Assembly: GCA_001797745.1 (NCBI GenBank)
Contig: MGQF01000036.1
Coordinates: 1 to 15,132, forward strand
DNA from: Deltaproteobacteria bacterium RBG_13_52_11
GTDB lineage: Bacteria; Desulfobacterota; B13-G15; RBG-16-54-18
DNA length: 15,132 nucleotides
Reading direction: 5' to 3'
Made by a program: the position numbers and the translations under genes. This document shows positions 13,246-15,132 of this stretch, one piece after another. The notes below the pieces were generated by a model. The model searched no databases. It saw nothing but the letters and a program-made list of their open reading frames with translations, and was not told where the DNA came from. Each line of letters opens with the position of its first letter. Within the stretch, counting starts at the first letter, position 1.

Positions 13246-15132
13246 ATGGATCGCTCTATTTGCATCCACGGTCACTTTTACCAACCACCCCGTGAAAATC
13301 CATGGCTCGAGGCAATCGAGTTCCAGGATGCTGTCTATCCGTACCACGATTGGAACGAAAAAATTACAGCAGAATGCTACGCCCCCAATGCAATCTCGCG
13401 TATCCTGGATAAAGAAGGAAAGATTGCCCGCATGGTCAACAACTACACAAAAATCAGCTTCGATTTCGGTCCAACCCTGCTTGCGTGGATGGAGAAAAGC
13501 GCGCCAGAAGTCTATGGCGCAATTTTAGAGGCGGACCGAGAAAGCCAGAAGCTCTTTGCAGGACACGGATCGGCCCTGGCCCAGGCATACAACCATGTGA
13601 TCATGCCCCTCGCTAACAGTAGGGACAAACGCACACAGGTAATCTGGGGAATCAAAGACTTTGAATATCGCTTTGGGAGAACGCCGGAAGGAATGTGGCT
13701 GCCGGAAACCGCGGTGGACATCGAGACCCTGGAGATACTTGCTGACCATGGAATAACCTTTACCATCCTCGCTCCGCACCAGGCCAAACAGGTGCGGAAG
13801 TTTGGCGAAAAAGAATGGAAAGATGTCAGCGGTGGAAAGATCGATCCCACGATGCCTTACCACTGTAAGCTCCCGTCAGGAAAGGCGACTGCGCTCTTCT
13901 TCTACGACGGTCCGATATCGCATGACGTCGCTTTTGGCGACCTTCTAAAAAGTGGTGAAACACTGGCCGTACGGTTGATGGGTACCTTCTCTGACCAGGA
14001 AGAAGGCTCCCACCTCGTCCACATCGCTTCGGATGGCGAGACCTATGGGCACCATCACCGTTTCGGTGACATGGCCTTGGCATACGCTATTCACGCCATT
14101 GAGTCAAAGGATGGCGTACACCTGACTAACTATGGGGAATATCTGGAAAAGCATCCCCCCAGCCATGAGGTCGAGATCTTTGAAAACACCTCATGGAGTT
14201 GCATCCATGGGGTCGAGCGGTGGCGTAGCGACTGCGGGTGCAATACCGGAGGGCATCCCGGATGGCGTCAGGCCTGGCGCGCGCCGTTGCGAGCGGCCCT
14301 TAATTGGCTGAGAGACACCCTGGCACCTGCCTTCGAAGAACGGTCACGTTCCTTCGTAAAGGATCCCTGGGCAACGCGAGACGCCTACATCCAGATTATC
14401 CTCAACCGATCGCCTGAGGGCATGGATGGATTCTTCAATGAGCACGCCATCAGGGCGTTGAACGATGCAGAGCGGACCGCGGTGTTCAAACTCATGGAAC
14501 TGCAACGGCACACCCTGCTCATGTACACGAGCTGTGGATGGTTTTTTGACGATCTATCGGGCATCGAGACCATCCAGATCATGCAATATGCCGGACGTGC
14601 GGTACAGCTTGCCCAGGAAATCTTCGGCGACGGTACGGAACCACAGTTTCTGGCGCTCCTGGAACAGGCCAAGAGTAACATCCCTGCGTATGGAAACGGC
14701 CGTCATATCTACGAGCAACTTATCAAACCAGCTATGGCTGATCTGAAGGATGTCGGCGCCCACTATGCTATATGCTCACTCTTTGAAGAATGCGCTGAAC
14801 GGACCTCGGTCTATTGCTATACGGTCGAACGGAAGGATTGCCAAAGCTCCGAGGCAGGAAGGGCAAAGCTCGTGTGGGGACGGGCGATTGTAACCTCCGA
14901 GATCACGCGAGAGGCAGCCGATCTCTGTTTCGGCGTCTTACACTGGGGCGACCACACCATGAACTGTGGTGTAGGAGACTATCAGGGGGAAGAAGCCTAC
15001 CAAGCCATGACGCATGAGATCTGCGACCCCTTCGATGAAGGGGATTTGCCTAAAACAATTCGATTGATGGACAAACACTTTGGTTCTTCCCCCTACTCCT
15101 TGAAGTCGCTCTTCCGCGACGAGCAGCGCAAG
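13246..15132 (+). CDS. GH57-family protein with DUF3536 domain (3' end outside window)
   Basis: There are 629 codons with no stop before the window end, so the gene continues to the right. The N-terminal part (residues about 1-330) is a GH57 glycoside hydrolase barrel: ICIHGHFYQPPRENPW, GMWLPETAVD with the probable nucleophile Glu154, and ASDGETYGHHHRFGDMALA with the probable acid/base Asp263. Then comes TSWSCIHGVERWRSDCGC, a Cys-containing motif typical of the DUF3536 subgroup. A long helical part follows, with MYTSCGWFFDDLSG and HFGSSPYSLKSLFRDEQRK near the window end. Members of this subgroup are uncharacterised alpha-glucan-active candidates; the substrate is unknown. I chose the ATG at 13246 (GGGAG 8 bases upstream). 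An in-frame ATG at 13240 would add two residues. No frameshift is visible. Confidence 0.9.
   Translation, partial: MDRSICIHGHFYQPPRENPWLEAIEFQDAVYPYHDWNEKITAECYAPNAISRILDKEGKIARMVNNYTKISFDFGPTLLAWMEKSAPEVYGAILEADRESQKLFAGHGSALAQAYNHVIMPLANSRDKRTQVIWGIKDFEYRFGRTPEGMWLPETAVDIETLEILADHGITFTILAPHQAKQVRKFGEKEWKDVSGGKIDPTMPYHCKLPSGKATALFFYDGPISHDVAFGDLLKSGETLAVRLMGTFSDQEEGSHLVHIASDGETYGHHHRFGDMALAYAIHAIESKDGVHLTNYGEYLEKHPPSHEVEIFENTSWSCIHGVERWRSDCGCNTGGHPGWRQAWRAPLRAALNWLRDTLAPAFEERSRSFVKDPWATRDAYIQIILNRSPEGMDGFFNEHAIRALNDAERTAVFKLMELQRHTLLMYTSCGWFFDDLSGIETIQIMQYAGRAVQLAQEIFGDGTEPQFLALLEQAKSNIPAYGNGRHIYEQLIKPAMADLKDVGAHYAICSLFEECAERTSVYCYTVERKDCQSSEAGRAKLVWGRAIVTSEITREAADLCFGVLHWGDHTMNCGVGDYQGEEAYQAMTHEICDPFDEGDLPKTIRLMDKHFGSSPYSLKSLFRDEQRK

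Noticed and set aside
13042..13347. Minus-strand frames across the gap after tupC and the start of the DUF3536 gene
   Set aside because: No domain or ribosome site, and they overlap the clear GH57 gene.

Overview
The window looks like chromosomal DNA of a Gram-negative, probably anaerobic bacterium with moderately high GC. My guess is Desulfobacterota (former Deltaproteobacteria) or a neighbouring phylum. This rests on GH57-type glucan enzymes, a dedicated tungstate ABC importer, a one-component PBP-type regulator, and interspersed CCCTCACC...CTCTCCCC inverted repeats. It is inference: no rRNA, tRNA or other taxonomic marker is present.

Left part (1-2600). A toxin-like ParE/RelE start (10-120) is cut off after about 21 codons by an inverted-repeat element. 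Next, on the minus strand, is a membrane-anchored TPR protein (146-1915) built from nine consecutive 47-residue repeats. A gene-free stretch of about 400 bp (1916-2321) carries the TPR promoter, a second copy of the same inverted repeat, and a promoter/operator candidate for a small conserved protein (2322-2597).

Glucan block (2672-9456). A GH57 1,4-alpha-glucan branching enzyme overlaps glgC (ADP-glucose pyrophosphorylase) by ATGA. Convergent to them is galU (UDP-glucose pyrophosphorylase), and divergent from galU is a DUF3417-containing alpha-glucan phosphorylase. The plus-strand gene at the right edge (from 13246) is a second GH57 protein of the DUF3536 type, truncated by the window end. 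Together these provide glucosyl donors, branching and phosphorolysis of storage glucan. No glycogen synthase is present in the window.

Tungstate block (9481-13045). A minus-strand regulator (excisionase/MerR-like HTH fused to a PBP-like ligand domain) is divergent from tupA-tupB-tupC, the tungstate-binding protein, permease and ATPase. The 143-bp space between them holds two plausible promoters and five copies of an RTTACT/AGTAAY half-site. One pair forms a perfect 7-bp inverted repeat over the tupA -10 box, so an autoregulated, oxyanion-responsive switch is likely.

No clearly new multi-gene system is visible. The best leads are the regulator/operator arrangement of the tungstate locus, its placement inside a glucan-metabolism cluster, and the repeat-truncated toxin next to a homogenised TPR array.
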